Assembly: GCF_010994755.1 (NCBI RefSeq)
Contig: NZ_WHSB02000006.1
Coordinates: forward strand, 310,001-374,000
Direction: 5' to 3'
DNA: 64,000 nucleotides
Source: Shinella lacus
GTDB taxonomy: Bacteria > Pseudomonadota > Alphaproteobacteria > Rhizobiales > Rhizobiaceae
Shown: positions 52,129 through 61,582 of the stretch, piece after piece
How the letters are laid out: every line of letters begins with the position of its first letter
Numbering within the stretch: position 1 is the stretch's first letter
The notes under the pieces: model-generated
What the model saw: only the letters and a program-made list of their open reading frames with translations
Told to the model about the DNA's origin: nothing
Databases searched by the model: none
Translations under genes and position numbers: made by a program

Positions 52129-54366
52129 ATGGATACTGCGAACACGGACCTCTCCCCAGAAAAGACGGGCCTCTCCCAGGAAAAGCCTGTCGAGCACGCG
52201 GCGCTGCCGGAAGGCGCGACCATCGACGTTACGGCCCTGATGGCGAGCCCCGAGCGCTTCATCAACCGCGAATTCTCCTGGCTCCAGTTCAATCGCCGCG
52301 TCCTCGAAGAGACGCTGAACACCGCCCATCCGCTCTTGGAGCGCGTGCGCTTCCTGTCGATTTCCGCCGGCAACCTCGATGAATTCTTCATGGTGCGCGT
52401 CGCCGGCCTCGAAGGCCAGGTGCGCCAGGGCGTTGGCGTGCGCAGCCCCGATGGAAAAACCTCGGCCGAGCAGCTCGACGACATCCTGAAGGAGATCGAC
52501 AATCTCCAGATGGAGCAGCAGGCCTCGCTTGCCGTGCTCCAGCAGTACCTCGCCAAGGAAGACATCCTCATCGTCCGTCCGACGGCGCTCTCCAGCGACG
52601 ACAAGATCTGGCTGCAGCAGGAATTCACCCAGTCGATCTTCCCGGTGCTGACGCCGCTGTCGATCGACCCGGCGCATCCGTTCCCGTTCATCCCGAACCT
52701 CGGCTTCTCGATCGGCCTCCAGCTCGACAGCACGACGGGCAAGGAGCCGATGACGGCGCTCTTGCGCCTGCCGGTGGCGCTCGACCGCTTCGTCCGCCTG
52801 CCGGATTCCAAGGGCGCGATCCGCTACATCACGCTGGAAGATGCCGTGGGCCTCTTCATCGGAAAGCTTTTCCCCGGTTACATCGTGCGCGGCTCGGGCA
52901 CGTTCCGCATCATTCGAGACAGCGATATCGAAGTGGAGGAAGAGGCCGAAGACCTCGTGCGCTTCTTCGAGACCGCGCTGAAGCGCCGCCGCCGCGGCTC
53001 GGTGATCCGCATCGAGACCGATTCGGAAATGCCGGAATCGCTGCGCCGTTTCGTCGTCGGCGAACTCGGCGTGCCGGACAACCGCGTCGCCATCCTGCCG
53101 GGCCTGCTCGCGCTCAACACGCTGTCGGAAATCGCCAAGGCGCCGCGCGACGATCTGAGGTTCGAGCCCTATAACGCCCGATTTCCCGAACGCGTCCGAG
53201 AGCATGCCGGAGACTGTTTCGCCGCCATCCGCGAAAAGGACATGGTCGTCCACCACCCCTACGAAAGCTTCGACGTGGTGGTCCAGTTCCTTCTCCAGGC
53301 TGCGCGCGATCCTGACGTTCTGGCGATAAAGCAGACGCTCTACCGCACCTCAAACGACAGCCCGATCGTGCGCGCGCTGATCGACGCGGCCGAGGCCGGC
53401 AAGTCCGTGACGGCGCTGGTGGAACTCAAGGCCCGCTTCGACGAAGAGGCCAACATCCGCTGGGCGCGCGACCTGGAACGTGCCGGCGTGCAGGTCGTCT
53501 TCGGCTTCATCGAATTGAAGACCCATGCCAAGATGTCGATGGTGGTTCGCCGCGAGGAGGGCAGGCTTCGCACCTATTGCCACCTCGGCACCGGCAACTA
53601 CCACCCGATCACCGCGAAGATCTACACGGACCTGTCCTTCTTCACCTGCAACCCGACGATCGCCAGCGACATGGCGAACATCTTCAACTTCATCACCGGC
53701 TATGGCGAACCGGAAGCCGGCATGAAGCTCGCCTTCTCGCCCTATACGATGCGCCCGCGAATCATCCGCCACATCGAGGAGGAGATCGCGCATGCCAGGA
53801 ACGGCGCGCCGGCGGCGATCTGGATGAAGATGAATTCGCTGGTCGATCCCGACATCATCGACGCGCTCTATCGCGCGAGCCAGGCCGGCGTGGAAGTCGA
53901 CCTCGTGGTGCGCGGCATCTGCTGCCTGCGTCCGCAGGTTCCGGGCCTTTCCGACAATATCCACGTCAAATCCATCGTCGGCCGTTTCCTCGAACACTCC
54001 CGCATCTTCTGCTTCGGCAACGGCCACGGGCTTCCCTCCGATAAAGCGCTGGTCTATATAGGCTCCGCGGACATGATGCCGCGAAACCTGGACCGGCGGG
54101 TCGAGACACTTGTGCCTCTGATCAACCGGACGGTGCATGAGCAGGTTCTCTCGCAGATCATGTTGGGCAATCTCATCGATAACCAGCAGAGCTACGAAAT
54201 CCTTCCGGATGGAACGTCCCGGCGCATGGAAGTGCAGCCCGGAGCCGAGCCGTTCAACGCTCAGCACTACTTCATGACCAATCCCAGCCTCTCCGGCCGG
54301 GGTGAAGCCCTGAAGTCCTCCGCACCGAAGGCGATCGCGGGCTGGCAAGGCCGCCGGAAGAAATAA
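52129..54366 (+). CDS. ppk: Polyphosphate kinase 1, Ppk
   Basis: 745-aa polyphosphate kinase transferring the ATP gamma-phosphate to a growing polyphosphate chain. The two conserved histidines are H466 ([12 protein letters not shown]) and H623 (FLEHSRIF), 157 residues apart as in E. coli Ppk (His435 and His592). Opening domain [16 protein letters not shown] is diagnostic. AGGGGG precedes the start. Followed after 11 nt by ppx, and preceded by a Pho box, so phosphate starvation should induce it. Confidence 0.96.
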   Translation: MDTANTDLSPEKTGLSQEKPVEHAALPEGATIDVTALMASPERFINREFSWLQFNRRVLEETLNTAHPLLERVRFLSISAGNLDEFFMVRVAGLEGQVRQGVGVRSPDGKTSAEQLDDILKEIDNLQMEQQASLAVLQQYLAKEDILIVRPTALSSDDKIWLQQEFTQSIFPVLTPLSIDPAHPFPFIPNLGFSIGLQLDSTTGKEPMTALLRLPVALDRFVRLPDSKGAIRYITLEDAVGLFIGKLFPGYIVRGSGTFRIIRDSDIEVEEEAEDLVRFFETALKRRRRGSVIRIETDSEMPESLRRFVVGELGVPDNRVAILPGLLALNTLSEIAKAPRDDLRFEPYNARFPERVREHAGDCFAAIREKDMVVHHPYESFDVVVQFLLQAARDPDVLAIKQTLYRTSNDSPIVRALIDAAEAGKSVTALVELKARFDEEANIRWARDLERAGVQVVFGFIELKTHAKMSMVVRREEGRLRTYCHLGTGNYHPITAKIYTDLSFFTCNPTIASDMANIFNFITGYGEPEAGMKLAFSPYTMRPRIIRHIEEEIAHARNGAPAAIWMKMNSLVDPDIIDALYRASQAGVEVDLVVRGICCLRPQVPGLSDNIHVKSIVGRFLEHSRIFCFGNGHGLPSDKALVYIGSADMMPRNLDRRVETLVPLINRTVHEQVLSQIMLGNLIDNQQSYEILPDGTSRRMEVQPGAEPFNAQHYFMTNPSLSGRGEALKSSAPKAIAGWQGRRKK

Positions 54367-54377
54367 AACGGATATAC

Positions 54378-55898
54378 ATGGTCGAATCTGAAGCGCAGGG
54401 GCGGTTGCCTGGAATTGCCCCGGTGTCAGTCGTGGATATCGGTTCCAACTCGATTCGCCTCGTCATCTACGAGGGCATGAGCCGTTCGCCGGCCATGCTG
54501 TTCAACGAGAAGGTCATGTGCGGCCTCGGCAAGGGCCTTGCCAAGACCGGCCGCATGGACCAGGCGAGCGTCGAGCGGGCGCTTGCGGCCCTCCACCGTT
54601 TCAAGGCGCTGTCCGCGCAGGCCCGCGCCTCCACCATGTTCGCGCTGGCGACCGCGGCCGCGCGCGAGGCGGAAAATGGCCCCGATTTCATCCACCAGGC
54701 GGAAATGATCCTCGGCCAGAAGGTCCGCGTTTTGACCGGCGAGGAAGAAGCCTATTTCTCCGCGCTCGGCATCGTCAGCGGCTTCCATGATCCCGACGGC
54801 ATCGTCGGCGATCTCGGCGGCGGCTCGCTGGAACTGGTCGACGTGGTCGGCGGCACGATCGGCAAGGGCATCACGCTGCCGCTCGGCGGCATCCGCCTGT
54901 CGGAAGCCTCCGGTGGTTCGCCCGCCCAGGCCCGCATCGTCGCCCGCAAATACCTGCGCACCGCCAATCTCCTGAAGAACGGCACCGGCCGCGCCTTCTA
55001 CGCCGTCGGCGGCACCTGGCGCTCCATCGGCGCCCTGCACATGGAAATGCAGAACTATCCGCTGCACATGATCCAGGGCTACGAGCTCAGCTTCACCGAC
55101 GCGATGGATTTCCTGACCGATATCGTGACGGCGAAGGACCAGAAGGATCCGGCCTATTCCGCGATCTCCAAGGGCCGCCGCAACCTGCTGCCCTTCGGCG
55201 CCGTCGCCATGCAGGAGACGATCGCCATCATGAAGCCGTCGCGGGTGTTCTTCTCCGCCCAGGGCGTGCGCGAAGGCTATCTCTATTCGCTGCTGGCCGA
55301 CCGCGAAAAGGCGCGCGACCCGCTGCTGGCCGCCGCAAGCGAACTCGCCATCCTGCGCGCCCGCTCGCCCGAGCACGCCCGCGAGCTTGCCGAATGGACC
55401 GGCCGCATGATGCCGCTCTTCGGCATCACCGAGACCGAGGAAGAGCGCCGCTACCGCGAGGCTGCCTGCCTGCTCGCCGATATCAGCTGGCGCGCGCATC
55501 CCGACTATCGCGGCCTCCAGGCGCTGAACCTCATCGCCCACGGCACCTTCATCGGCATCACCCATCCCGGCCGCGCCTTCATCGCGCTCACCAACTACTA
55601 CCGTTTCGAAGGCCTCAACGACGATGCGGTGAGCAGCTCGCTTGCCAGCATCGCGACCCCGCGCCTGCGGGAACTGGCAAAACTCGTCGGCGCCCTGCTG
55701 CGCGTCGTCTATCCGTTCTCGGCCTCCATGCCCGGCGTCGTACCGCATCTCGCCTTCCGCAAGTCGACCCTGCCGGACACCGATCTTGAGCTGGCCGTGC
55801 CGCAGGACTATGCCGAGCTTGCCGGCGAACGCCTCGACGGCCGCCTCCAGCAGCTTGCCCGCCTGACCGGCAAAAAACTCGCCTTCCGGTTCCTGTGA
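54378..55898 (+). CDS. ppx: Exopolyphosphatase / (p)ppGpp phosphohydrolase, Ppx/GppA family
   Basis: 506-aa ASKHA-fold phosphatase degrading polyphosphate or pppGpp. The phosphate loops VVDIGSNSIRLVIYEG and VGDLGGGSLELVDV and the LTGEEEAYFSALG segment are clear; a C-terminal HD-like helical domain follows (about 320-500). Immediately downstream of ppk, 11 nt apart, in one operon. The pair lets the cell set polyphosphate level. Confidence 0.94.
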   Translation: MVESEAQGRLPGIAPVSVVDIGSNSIRLVIYEGMSRSPAMLFNEKVMCGLGKGLAKTGRMDQASVERALAALHRFKALSAQARASTMFALATAAAREAENGPDFIHQAEMILGQKVRVLTGEEEAYFSALGIVSGFHDPDGIVGDLGGGSLELVDVVGGTIGKGITLPLGGIRLSEASGGSPAQARIVARKYLRTANLLKNGTGRAFYAVGGTWRSIGALHMEMQNYPLHMIQGYELSFTDAMDFLTDIVTAKDQKDPAYSAISKGRRNLLPFGAVAMQETIAIMKPSRVFFSAQGVREGYLYSLLADREKARDPLLAAASELAILRARSPEHARELAEWTGRMMPLFGITETEEERRYREAACLLADISWRAHPDYRGLQALNLIAHGTFIGITHPGRAFIALTNYYRFEGLNDDAVSSSLASIATPRLRELAKLVGALLRVVYPFSASMPGVVPHLAFRKSTLPDTDLELAVPQDYAELAGERLDGRLQQLARLTGKKLAFRFL

Positions 55899-56491
55899 GG
55901 CCGACCGTGAGAGGCGCATTCCTTCTCGTCGGCTTGCTGTTTGCTGGAAGTGTCGCGGCACAGGACTGGCAGGCGGTGGAGCGCGTCGAGCCCTACACCG
56001 TGCAGGGATCGACCGGCCTAGAAATCTACCAGTCGATCGGCGCGCGCGGCCCGAAACTCGGGCTTGGCCGCGTCATCGCCCATACGGGCTTCAAGCTGAC
56101 CTGGACGCGCAAATACGAGCGCCAGGGCGATGCCTGCGTCATCACGGTCAACAAGCCGAAACTCATCATCACCTACACGCTGCCCAAGCTGAAATCGAAG
56201 CTCTCCGAGCCACTGAAAAGCCGCTGGGACACCTTCATCACGGGTGTGACCGCGCATGAAAAGGTCCATGGTGATTTCATCAAGGAGATGGTGCGGCAGA
56301 TCGAGACGGTGAGCGTCGGCCTGACGGTCGAAAACGACCCGAACTGCAAGCAGATCCGCAGCCAGCTCCAGACGAAGCTCGGCGAACTCTCGAATGCGCA
56401 ACGCGCCCGCAGCCGCGATTTCGATCAGGTCGAGCTCACCGACGGCGGCAACGTGCACCAGCTCATCCTGCAACTGGTCGATCCACGCTGA
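55895..56491 (+). CDS. Secreted DUF922-type putative metalloprotease
   Basis: 198-aa secreted protein with a signal peptide (about 1-22, to VAAQDW). DUF922-like features include the WTRKYERQGDACVITVNKPKL segment and the zinc-protease motif HEKVH (TAHEKVHGDF). The HExxH motif suggests a Zn-dependent peptidase. The GTG start overlaps the ppx stop by 4 nt (a GTG at 55907 is also possible), so it belongs to the ppk-ppx operon. What a protease does there is unknown. Confidence 0.83.
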   Translation: MRPTVRGAFLLVGLLFAGSVAAQDWQAVERVEPYTVQGSTGLEIYQSIGARGPKLGLGRVIAHTGFKLTWTRKYERQGDACVITVNKPKLIITYTLPKLKSKLSEPLKSRWDTFITGVTAHEKVHGDFIKEMVRQIETVSVGLTVENDPNCKQIRSQLQTKLGELSNAQRARSRDFDQVELTDGGNVHQLILQLVDPR

Positions 56492-56566
56492 ACGTTCCCT
56501 TTGCGGGGATGTATTTGCCGCGCAATCTCAGGTAGTGTCTCCGCGCATTAGGGGAGACAGTTCGAC

Positions 56567-57391
56567 ATGGCGACTTTCAAGACGCAACCCATTGGCGGCG
56601 GCGGTGTGGACCTCTCGGCAATCGACATTGCCGCACTCGGCGACTATTCATTCTGGCGCGCCGACAGGTCCTCCGTCCGGCTCTACAACGACGACGGCAA
56701 CTATACGAGCTTCTCCGGCAGCGGCATTCGCTACGACGCGCCGGGCGGCGCCTTGCAGGACGTCACGGCGGGCACCGTCACGAAGATCGACATCGCGATC
56801 AACGGCGTCAAGCTGCTCGCCGCAAGCGGGCTGAAGCTCTCGGCCGAAAAGATCTTCGACCTTTATATCAACGGGGATTCCAAGGGCGCGCTGGCCTATT
56901 TTCTCGCCGGCAACGACAAGATTTCCGGCACGAAATATGCCGACGTCCTGATGGGCGGTAAGGGCAACGACGTGCTGTCCGGCGGCGGCGGCAAGGACAT
57001 TATCAAAGGTGACGCGGGCAACGACAAACTCTACGGCGGGGCCGGCGGCGACCGGCTCACCGGCGGCAGCGGCGCGGATACGTTCATCTTCAAGTCGATC
57101 AAGGATTCGACGGTCGCGGCAAGCGGCCGCGACACGATCCTCGATTTCAGCCGGTCGCAGAAGGACAAGATCGACCTCACGGCCATCGACGCCAGCACGA
57201 AGGCCGGCGGGGACCAGGCCTTCAAGTTCATCGGCACCGACGCTTTCCACAACAAGGCCGGCGAACTGCGCTTCGAAAAGAAGGGCGGCGACACGCTCAT
57301 CCACGGCGACTTGAATGGCGACGGCAAAGCCGATTTCTCGATCCTCGTCGATGCGAGCATCACGTTCAAGGCGGGCGATTTCATCCTCTGA
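56567..57391 (+). CDS. RTX calcium-binding secreted protein
   Basis: 274-aa probable type I secretion substrate. The N-terminal domain (about 1-110) has no signal peptide and is unassigned. Calcium-binding repeats lie at about 113-171 (GGKGNDVLSGG, GDAGNDKLYGGAGGDRLTGGSGAD). A C-terminal serralysin-type segment (TFIFKSIKDS...DTILDFSRSQKDKIDLTAIDA) is followed by the secretion-signal-like end DFIL. Compare the HasA-like RTX protein at 7598; the prsDE-like genes at 0.2-3.2 kb may export both. Confidence 0.88.
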   Translation: MATFKTQPIGGGGVDLSAIDIAALGDYSFWRADRSSVRLYNDDGNYTSFSGSGIRYDAPGGALQDVTAGTVTKIDIAINGVKLLAASGLKLSAEKIFDLYINGDSKGALAYFLAGNDKISGTKYADVLMGGKGNDVLSGGGGKDIIKGDAGNDKLYGGAGGDRLTGGSGADTFIFKSIKDSTVAASGRDTILDFSRSQKDKIDLTAIDASTKAGGDQAFKFIGTDAFHNKAGELRFEKKGGDTLIHGDLNGDGKADFSILVDASITFKAGDFIL

Positions 57392-57406
57392 AACTGCCGG
57401 ACAAAC

Positions 57407-57436
57407 AAAAGGGGCGGCACGAGGCCGCCCCTTTTT
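57407..57436. terminator. Bidirectional terminator between the RTX and phytase-like genes
   Basis: Stem AAAAGGGGCGGC / GCCGCCCCTTTT with a short loop and T runs on both strands, between two convergent genes. Works in both directions. Confidence 0.88.
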
Positions 57437-57451
57437 CGTTTTGGCAAAAGA

Positions 57452-58810
57452 TCACTCGGCCTTCAGCAGGTCGCCCGCTTCGATGAGCACGAACTCGTTG
57501 TCATCGGCCTTGTCCAGCGCGCGGCCGGCGGAGAAGGGGAGGTTGTTGTCGTTGCCGACGATGATGTGCGTCTCGTCGACGCGATCGACGTTCTCGATCG
57601 TCACGAAGGGCATGTCGTAAAAACCTTCGCCGCCGCCCTGGCGCTTCTTGTTGTCCGGGTCGGCGATCTTCAAGAGGTCGATATAGCCGATCTTGCGCAC
57701 GGCCTTGCCGGCATTCTCGTCGGTCATGGCGATCTTGTAGATGCGCTTGACCTTGGAAGCGACGGCGAAGCAATCCGGCTTCGGGTCCTTGGGGTCGGCG
57801 CAGGCCTTGTCGGCGGTGCCGACGCCATTGTCGCGCTCGATCACCAGCGCGGTCGTGCCGTCCAGCATGTTGAAGTCGCCGATCGCCTCGCCGCCTTCGG
57901 CCAGCGGATAGAGCCAGCTACGGCCGGTCCAGGCCTTGGAAGCGACGTCGAGCTCGATGATGCGCAGCGCCGGGCGGCCGTCCGCCTGCTCGACGGATTC
58001 GTTATCCACCCACAGCGGGCCTTCCAGCAGGCCGTAGAGCTTCGAGCCGTCCTTCGAGAGCGCGAGGCCCTCATAACCGCCGGAACGCTTGACGTTGAAG
58101 ACCGGCATCTTCTTGGACGGATCGGCCTGGACGGCGAGCGTCGGGTTGTCCGGCGAGGTCACCGGCTTGCCGTCAACTTCCGTCGCGATCACGTCGGTCA
58201 GCTTGCCGTCGAGGTCGAATTTCAGGATGTAGGGGCCGAATTCCTCGCCGATCCAGAAGCCATCGGCCACCGGCTGGATGGATTCGACGTCGAAGTCACC
58301 GCCGGTGAGGTAGCGCGTGGCGGCACCTTCCATGACGATAGGGAAGGGCGCCTTCTTGTCCGGGTCGGAGAGGAACACGGTCTTCACCGGCTCCAGCGTG
58401 CCCTTGTCCCAGTCGAAGCGCACATTGTGGATCATCAGCATGGCATCGGTCGAGTTCAGCTTGGCGCCGAAGCCGTTGTCGGAGAGCGACCAGAACGTGC
58501 CGTCCTCCATCGACTTGATGCCCGAAAAGCCCTGCATCGGCTGGCCGTCGAAGGGCAGTGCAAGGCCGGTCTCGCGCACGCCGTCCTTGCCCATCACGGT
58601 GCCGAGCGCCTCGACGCGCTTGCGGTCGGCGGTGGAGAACTTGCCGGAGGTCTTGAGGTAGTTGGCCGCATCCGTCGGGGCGGCGATGATCGTGTTGGCC
58701 GGAAGGATCGCATGGGCCTTCAGTGTCGCCGGAAATTCCTTCTCCTGCGCCATCGCGCCGGTCGTCATCAGCAGCGCGAGCGCTGCGGTGGTGAAAAGGT
58801 GTTTGGTCAT
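57452..58810 (-). CDS. Secreted phytase-like esterase-domain protein
   Basis: 452-aa periplasmic protein with a signal peptide (1-21, ending AMAQ). The body matches the esterase-like activity of phytase domain (FSGIKSMEDGTFWSLSDNGFG, FDVESIQPVADGFWIGEEFGPYILKFD, SGGYEGLALSKDG), a beta-propeller fold. It should cleave phosphate esters, but the family name rests on few biochemical examples. A Pho-box-like site with a -10 element lies 49 bp upstream of the start, which fits a phosphate-scavenging role. Confidence 0.88.
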   Translation of the reverse strand: MTKHLFTTAALALLMTTGAMAQEKEFPATLKAHAILPANTIIAAPTDAANYLKTSGKFSTADRKRVEALGTVMGKDGVRETGLALPFDGQPMQGFSGIKSMEDGTFWSLSDNGFGAKLNSTDAMLMIHNVRFDWDKGTLEPVKTVFLSDPDKKAPFPIVMEGAATRYLTGGDFDVESIQPVADGFWIGEEFGPYILKFDLDGKLTDVIATEVDGKPVTSPDNPTLAVQADPSKKMPVFNVKRSGGYEGLALSKDGSKLYGLLEGPLWVDNESVEQADGRPALRIIELDVASKAWTGRSWLYPLAEGGEAIGDFNMLDGTTALVIERDNGVGTADKACADPKDPKPDCFAVASKVKRIYKIAMTDENAGKAVRKIGYIDLLKIADPDNKKRQGGGEGFYDMPFVTIENVDRVDETHIIVGNDNNLPFSAGRALDKADDNEFVLIEAGDLLKAE

Positions 58811-58842
58811 AATCGGCCCCTCAATTGGCAAAACGATGCCAG

Positions 58843-58876
58843 TTGATAGGCGGCGGAGATGACCGTCGCTTGACAG
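58843..58876 (-). promoter_or_regulatory. Pho box and -10 upstream of the phytase-like gene
   Basis: On the minus strand CTGTCAA-GCGA-CGGTCAT (58876-58859): two heptamers, each 6 of 7 to CTGTCAT, with 4-nt spacing. A TATCAA -10-like element follows 10 nt later (58848-58843), as in PhoB-activated promoters. Confidence 0.65.
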
Positions 58877-58904
58877 TTGCTTGTAGCTTTCGTGACGCTC
58901 CGGC

Positions 58905-59798
58905 TCAGGCGGCCGAAAGCGCGGCAAAGCGGCCGGGCGTCATGCCAAGCGCCTTCTTGAAGTGCCGGTTGAGATGCGCCTGGTCGGCAAAGCCGCTGGC
59001 AAACGCGGCTTCCGCAATGCTTTCGCCGGCGGAAATCAGTCCCTTTGCACGTTCCAGCCGGCGCATGACGAGATAGCGGTGCGGGCTGGTGCCAAGCAGC
59101 TGGCGGAACTGGCGGGCCAAGGCGAAACGGTCGAGCCCCGTCACCGCTTCAAGGTCGCCCGCGCTCACCTGCCGGCAGAGGTTTTCGCGCAGGAAATCGC
59201 AAGCCCGCAGCACTTCCGGCCGCGCCAGCCGCCCGGCCCGGGCCTGCGGCGCGCCGGCATGGTCGAGCAGGGCGCTGGCGATCTCGCCCACCAGCTCGTC
59301 GAATTTCAGCGGCTCGATCGTCTCGTCCAGGCTGCCGATGGCTTCGAGCAGCAAACCCGCCAGCCGCGGATCGTCGACCACCGGCGAGGCGACGAAGGGC
59401 AGCGTGCGCCCGCGCGCCGCCGTCGCCGGCAGGAAGCGCTCGGGCGGAATATACATCATGCGGTAGGTCAGCCCGTCATCGGTGGCAGCGCCGCCGTCAT
59501 GCACCTCGTCTGGATGCAGCACGATGACGTTTCCCGGCGGGCTGAAGCGCGCCTCGCCGCGATAGCGGAAGGTCTGGATGCCGGCCATGGTAACGCCGAG
59601 CGCATAGGTATCGTGCCGGTGCGGCTCGAAGCCCTTGCCGCGAAACCGCGCCTCGATGCGCTCGATGCCGGCAAGCTCCGGCGCCACGACGATGCGGTCC
59701 TGCCCGGCGCACGAACGTTCAAGCGATGTCTCGACCGCGCCTGCTATCGCATTGGCCGCGGAATGGTCCGCAGCCTTTTCCCGGGAGTATACCTGCAT
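58905..59798 (-). CDS. AraC-family transcriptional regulator
   Basis: 297-aa regulator with an N-terminal cupin-like AraC ligand domain (PHRHDTYALGVTMAG...SPPGNVIVLHPDEVHDG, about 60-130) and a C-terminal double helix-turn-helix (about 195-290; FALARQFRQLLGTSPHRYLVMRRLERAKGLI, then IAEAAFASGFADQAHLNRHFKKALGMTPGRF). The start is uncertain: ATG at 59798 would overlap the divergent DUF2000 start by 2 nt and lacks a ribosome-binding site. A GTG at 59687 (260 aa) with an AGGA upstream would free a 109-bp promoter region. The DUF2000 gene is its likely target. Confidence 0.85.
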   Translation of the reverse strand: MQVYSREKAADHSAANAIAGAVETSLERSCAGQDRIVVAPELAGIERIEARFRGKGFEPHRHDTYALGVTMAGIQTFRYRGEARFSPPGNVIVLHPDEVHDGGAATDDGLTYRMMYIPPERFLPATAARGRTLPFVASPVVDDPRLAGLLLEAIGSLDETIEPLKFDELVGEIASALLDHAGAPQARAGRLARPEVLRACDFLRENLCRQVSAGDLEAVTGLDRFALARQFRQLLGTSPHRYLVMRRLERAKGLISAGESIAEAAFASGFADQAHLNRHFKKALGMTPGRFAALSAA

Positions 59799-60204
59799 GT
59801 TCGATACCAAGTTCGCCGTGGTCCTGCGCGAGGATCTGGAGGTCTGGCAGAAGCTGAATGTCACCGCGTTCCTGTCGAGCGGCATCATCGGCCAGAAACC
59901 GGAGCTGATCGGCGAATCCTACCGCGATGCCACCGGCAATGTCTACAACGCCTTGAGCATCCAGCCGATCATCGTGTTGTCCACGGATGGCGCGACGCTG
60001 TCGAAGATCCACGCCCGCGCGCTGGAGCGGGAGGTCGCGGCCTCCGTCTATATCGAGGAAATGTTTTCGACCGGCCACGACGCCGCCAACCGCGCCGTCT
60101 TCGCCGAGTTCGGCCCGGACAATGCCAGGGTCGTCGGCATCGCGCTGCACGCCGACAAGAAAACCGTCGACCGCATTACCAAGGGCGCAAAGCTGCACGC
60201 GTAA
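59797..60204 (+). CDS. DUF2000 family protein
   Basis: 135-aa soluble protein matching DUF2000 (FAVVLREDLEVWQKLNVTAFLSSGI...ALSIQPIIVLS...VYIEEMFSTGHDAANRAVFA), a family of unknown function related in fold to peptidyl-tRNA hydrolase II. GGGAG precedes the ATG. Divergent from an AraC regulator that often accompanies it. Convergent with rnd, 3 nt apart. Confidence 0.85.
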   Translation: MFDTKFAVVLREDLEVWQKLNVTAFLSSGIIGQKPELIGESYRDATGNVYNALSIQPIIVLSTDGATLSKIHARALEREVAASVYIEEMFSTGHDAANRAVFAEFGPDNARVVGIALHADKKTVDRITKGAKLHA

Positions 60205-60207
60205 AGC

Positions 60208-61359
60208 TTAGAGCTCCACCGCCTCGATCTTCTTGTCGACGAAGCGGAGCGCCACCTTGCCGCCGATCAGGTTGAGCGCGGTGTCGCCGAAGAGGTCGCG
60301 GCGCCAGCCATGGAGGGCGGCGACTTCGGCGGCCTCGCCGTCGACGGCGATCTTTTCGAGGTCGTCGGTATTGGCGATGATTTTCGCGGCGACACCTTCG
60401 CGCTCGGAGACGATCTTCAAGAGCACCTTCAGCATTTCGCTGGCGGCGGCAGCCCCCTCCGGGACATGGCTCTGGCGGGGCAGGCGCGGCAGGTCGGTCT
60501 TCGGGATCGCCAGCGCCTCGCCGATTGCTTCCAGCAGCGCGGCACCCGATTGCGAACGCTCCCAGCCCTTGGGGATGGTGCGAAGCCGCGCGAGCGCTTC
60601 GGCATCGGCCGGCTGCTGTTGGGCGATTTCGTAGATCGTGTCGTCCTTCAGGATGCGCGAGCGCGGGACGTTGCGATTGCGCGCTTCCCGTTCGCGCCAG
60701 GCGGCGACCTTCTGCAGCACGGCAAGCTCGATCGGCTTCTTGACGCGCATCTTGAGCCGCTTCCAGGCGTCATCCGGATGCAGGTCATAGGTCTCGCGCG
60801 ATTCGAGAACCGCCATTTCCTCGGTCAGCCACAGCGAGCGGCCGGCCTCGTCGAGCTTTTCCTTCAGCGCCAGGTAGACGTCGCGCAGGTGCGTCACGTC
60901 GGCCAGCGCATATTCGAGCTGCTTTTCGGTCAGCGGCCGGCGGCTCCAGTCGGTGAAGCGCGAGGACTTGTCGATATGCACGCCCTTGATCTTCTGCACG
61001 AGCTGGTCGTAGGAGACGCTGTCGCCGAAGCCGCAGACCATGGCGGCGACCTGCGTGTCGAAGATCGGATGCGGAATGAGATTGCCGCGGTTGAAGATGA
61101 TTTCGATGTCCTGCCGCGCGGCGTGAAAGACCTTCAGCACCGCCGTATTCGCCATCAGCTCGAAGAAGGGGGCGAGGTCGAGGCCCTTGGCGAGTGGATC
61201 GACGATCACCTCCAGTTCGGGCCCCGCCAGCTGCACCAGGCAGAGTTCCGGCCAGAAGGTCGTCTCCCGCAGGAACTCCGTGTCGATCGTCAGATACTCG
61301 GAACGGGCAAGCGTCTCACAGGCGTCGCGAAGGGCTGCGGTGGTCTCGATGATCTGCAT
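60208..61359 (-). CDS. rnd: Ribonuclease D
   Basis: 383-aa 3'-5' exoribonuclease that trims tRNA and other stable RNA precursors. The DEDD exonuclease domain shows D26-T-E28, FHAARQDIEI and the ADVTHLRDVY motif. The HRDC domain lies around 210-290 (VLQKVAAWREREARNRNVPRSRILKD). Normal length. Its transcript points toward the DUF2000 gene. Confidence 0.95.
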   Translation of the reverse strand: MQIIETTAALRDACETLARSEYLTIDTEFLRETTFWPELCLVQLAGPELEVIVDPLAKGLDLAPFFELMANTAVLKVFHAARQDIEIIFNRGNLIPHPIFDTQVAAMVCGFGDSVSYDQLVQKIKGVHIDKSSRFTDWSRRPLTEKQLEYALADVTHLRDVYLALKEKLDEAGRSLWLTEEMAVLESRETYDLHPDDAWKRLKMRVKKPIELAVLQKVAAWREREARNRNVPRSRILKDDTIYEIAQQQPADAEALARLRTIPKGWERSQSGAALLEAIGEALAIPKTDLPRLPRQSHVPEGAAAASEMLKVLLKIVSEREGVAAKIIANTDDLEKIAVDGEAAEVAALHGWRRDLFGDTALNLIGGKVALRFVDKKIEAVEL

Positions 61360-61462
61360 ATTGGACTCGGGCGGGCTTTTCTTGAAATTTTTGATCGGGC
61401 AGCTTTAGACGTTCCACGGTTTTGCCACAATCGAAAACTTGACCTTGGAGGTCGGCACTCCC

Positions 61463-61557
61463 TCTCCACCGTCATGCTCGGGCTTGACCCGAGCATCCAT
61501 GCCGCGGGTGACCGATGGATCCTCGGGTCAGGCCCGAGGATGACGCGGAGGGTGGGG
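61463..61557. repeat. Dispersed palindromic repeat, copy F (two units)
   Basis: GCTCGGGCTTGACCCGAGC and CCTCGGGTCAGGCCCGAGG with GTCAT/ATGAC flanks, between the rnd promoter side and the end of the multicopper oxidase gene. Confidence 0.85.
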
Positions 61558-61582
61558 CAACGTCCCGCTCTCTGAAAAAGCC

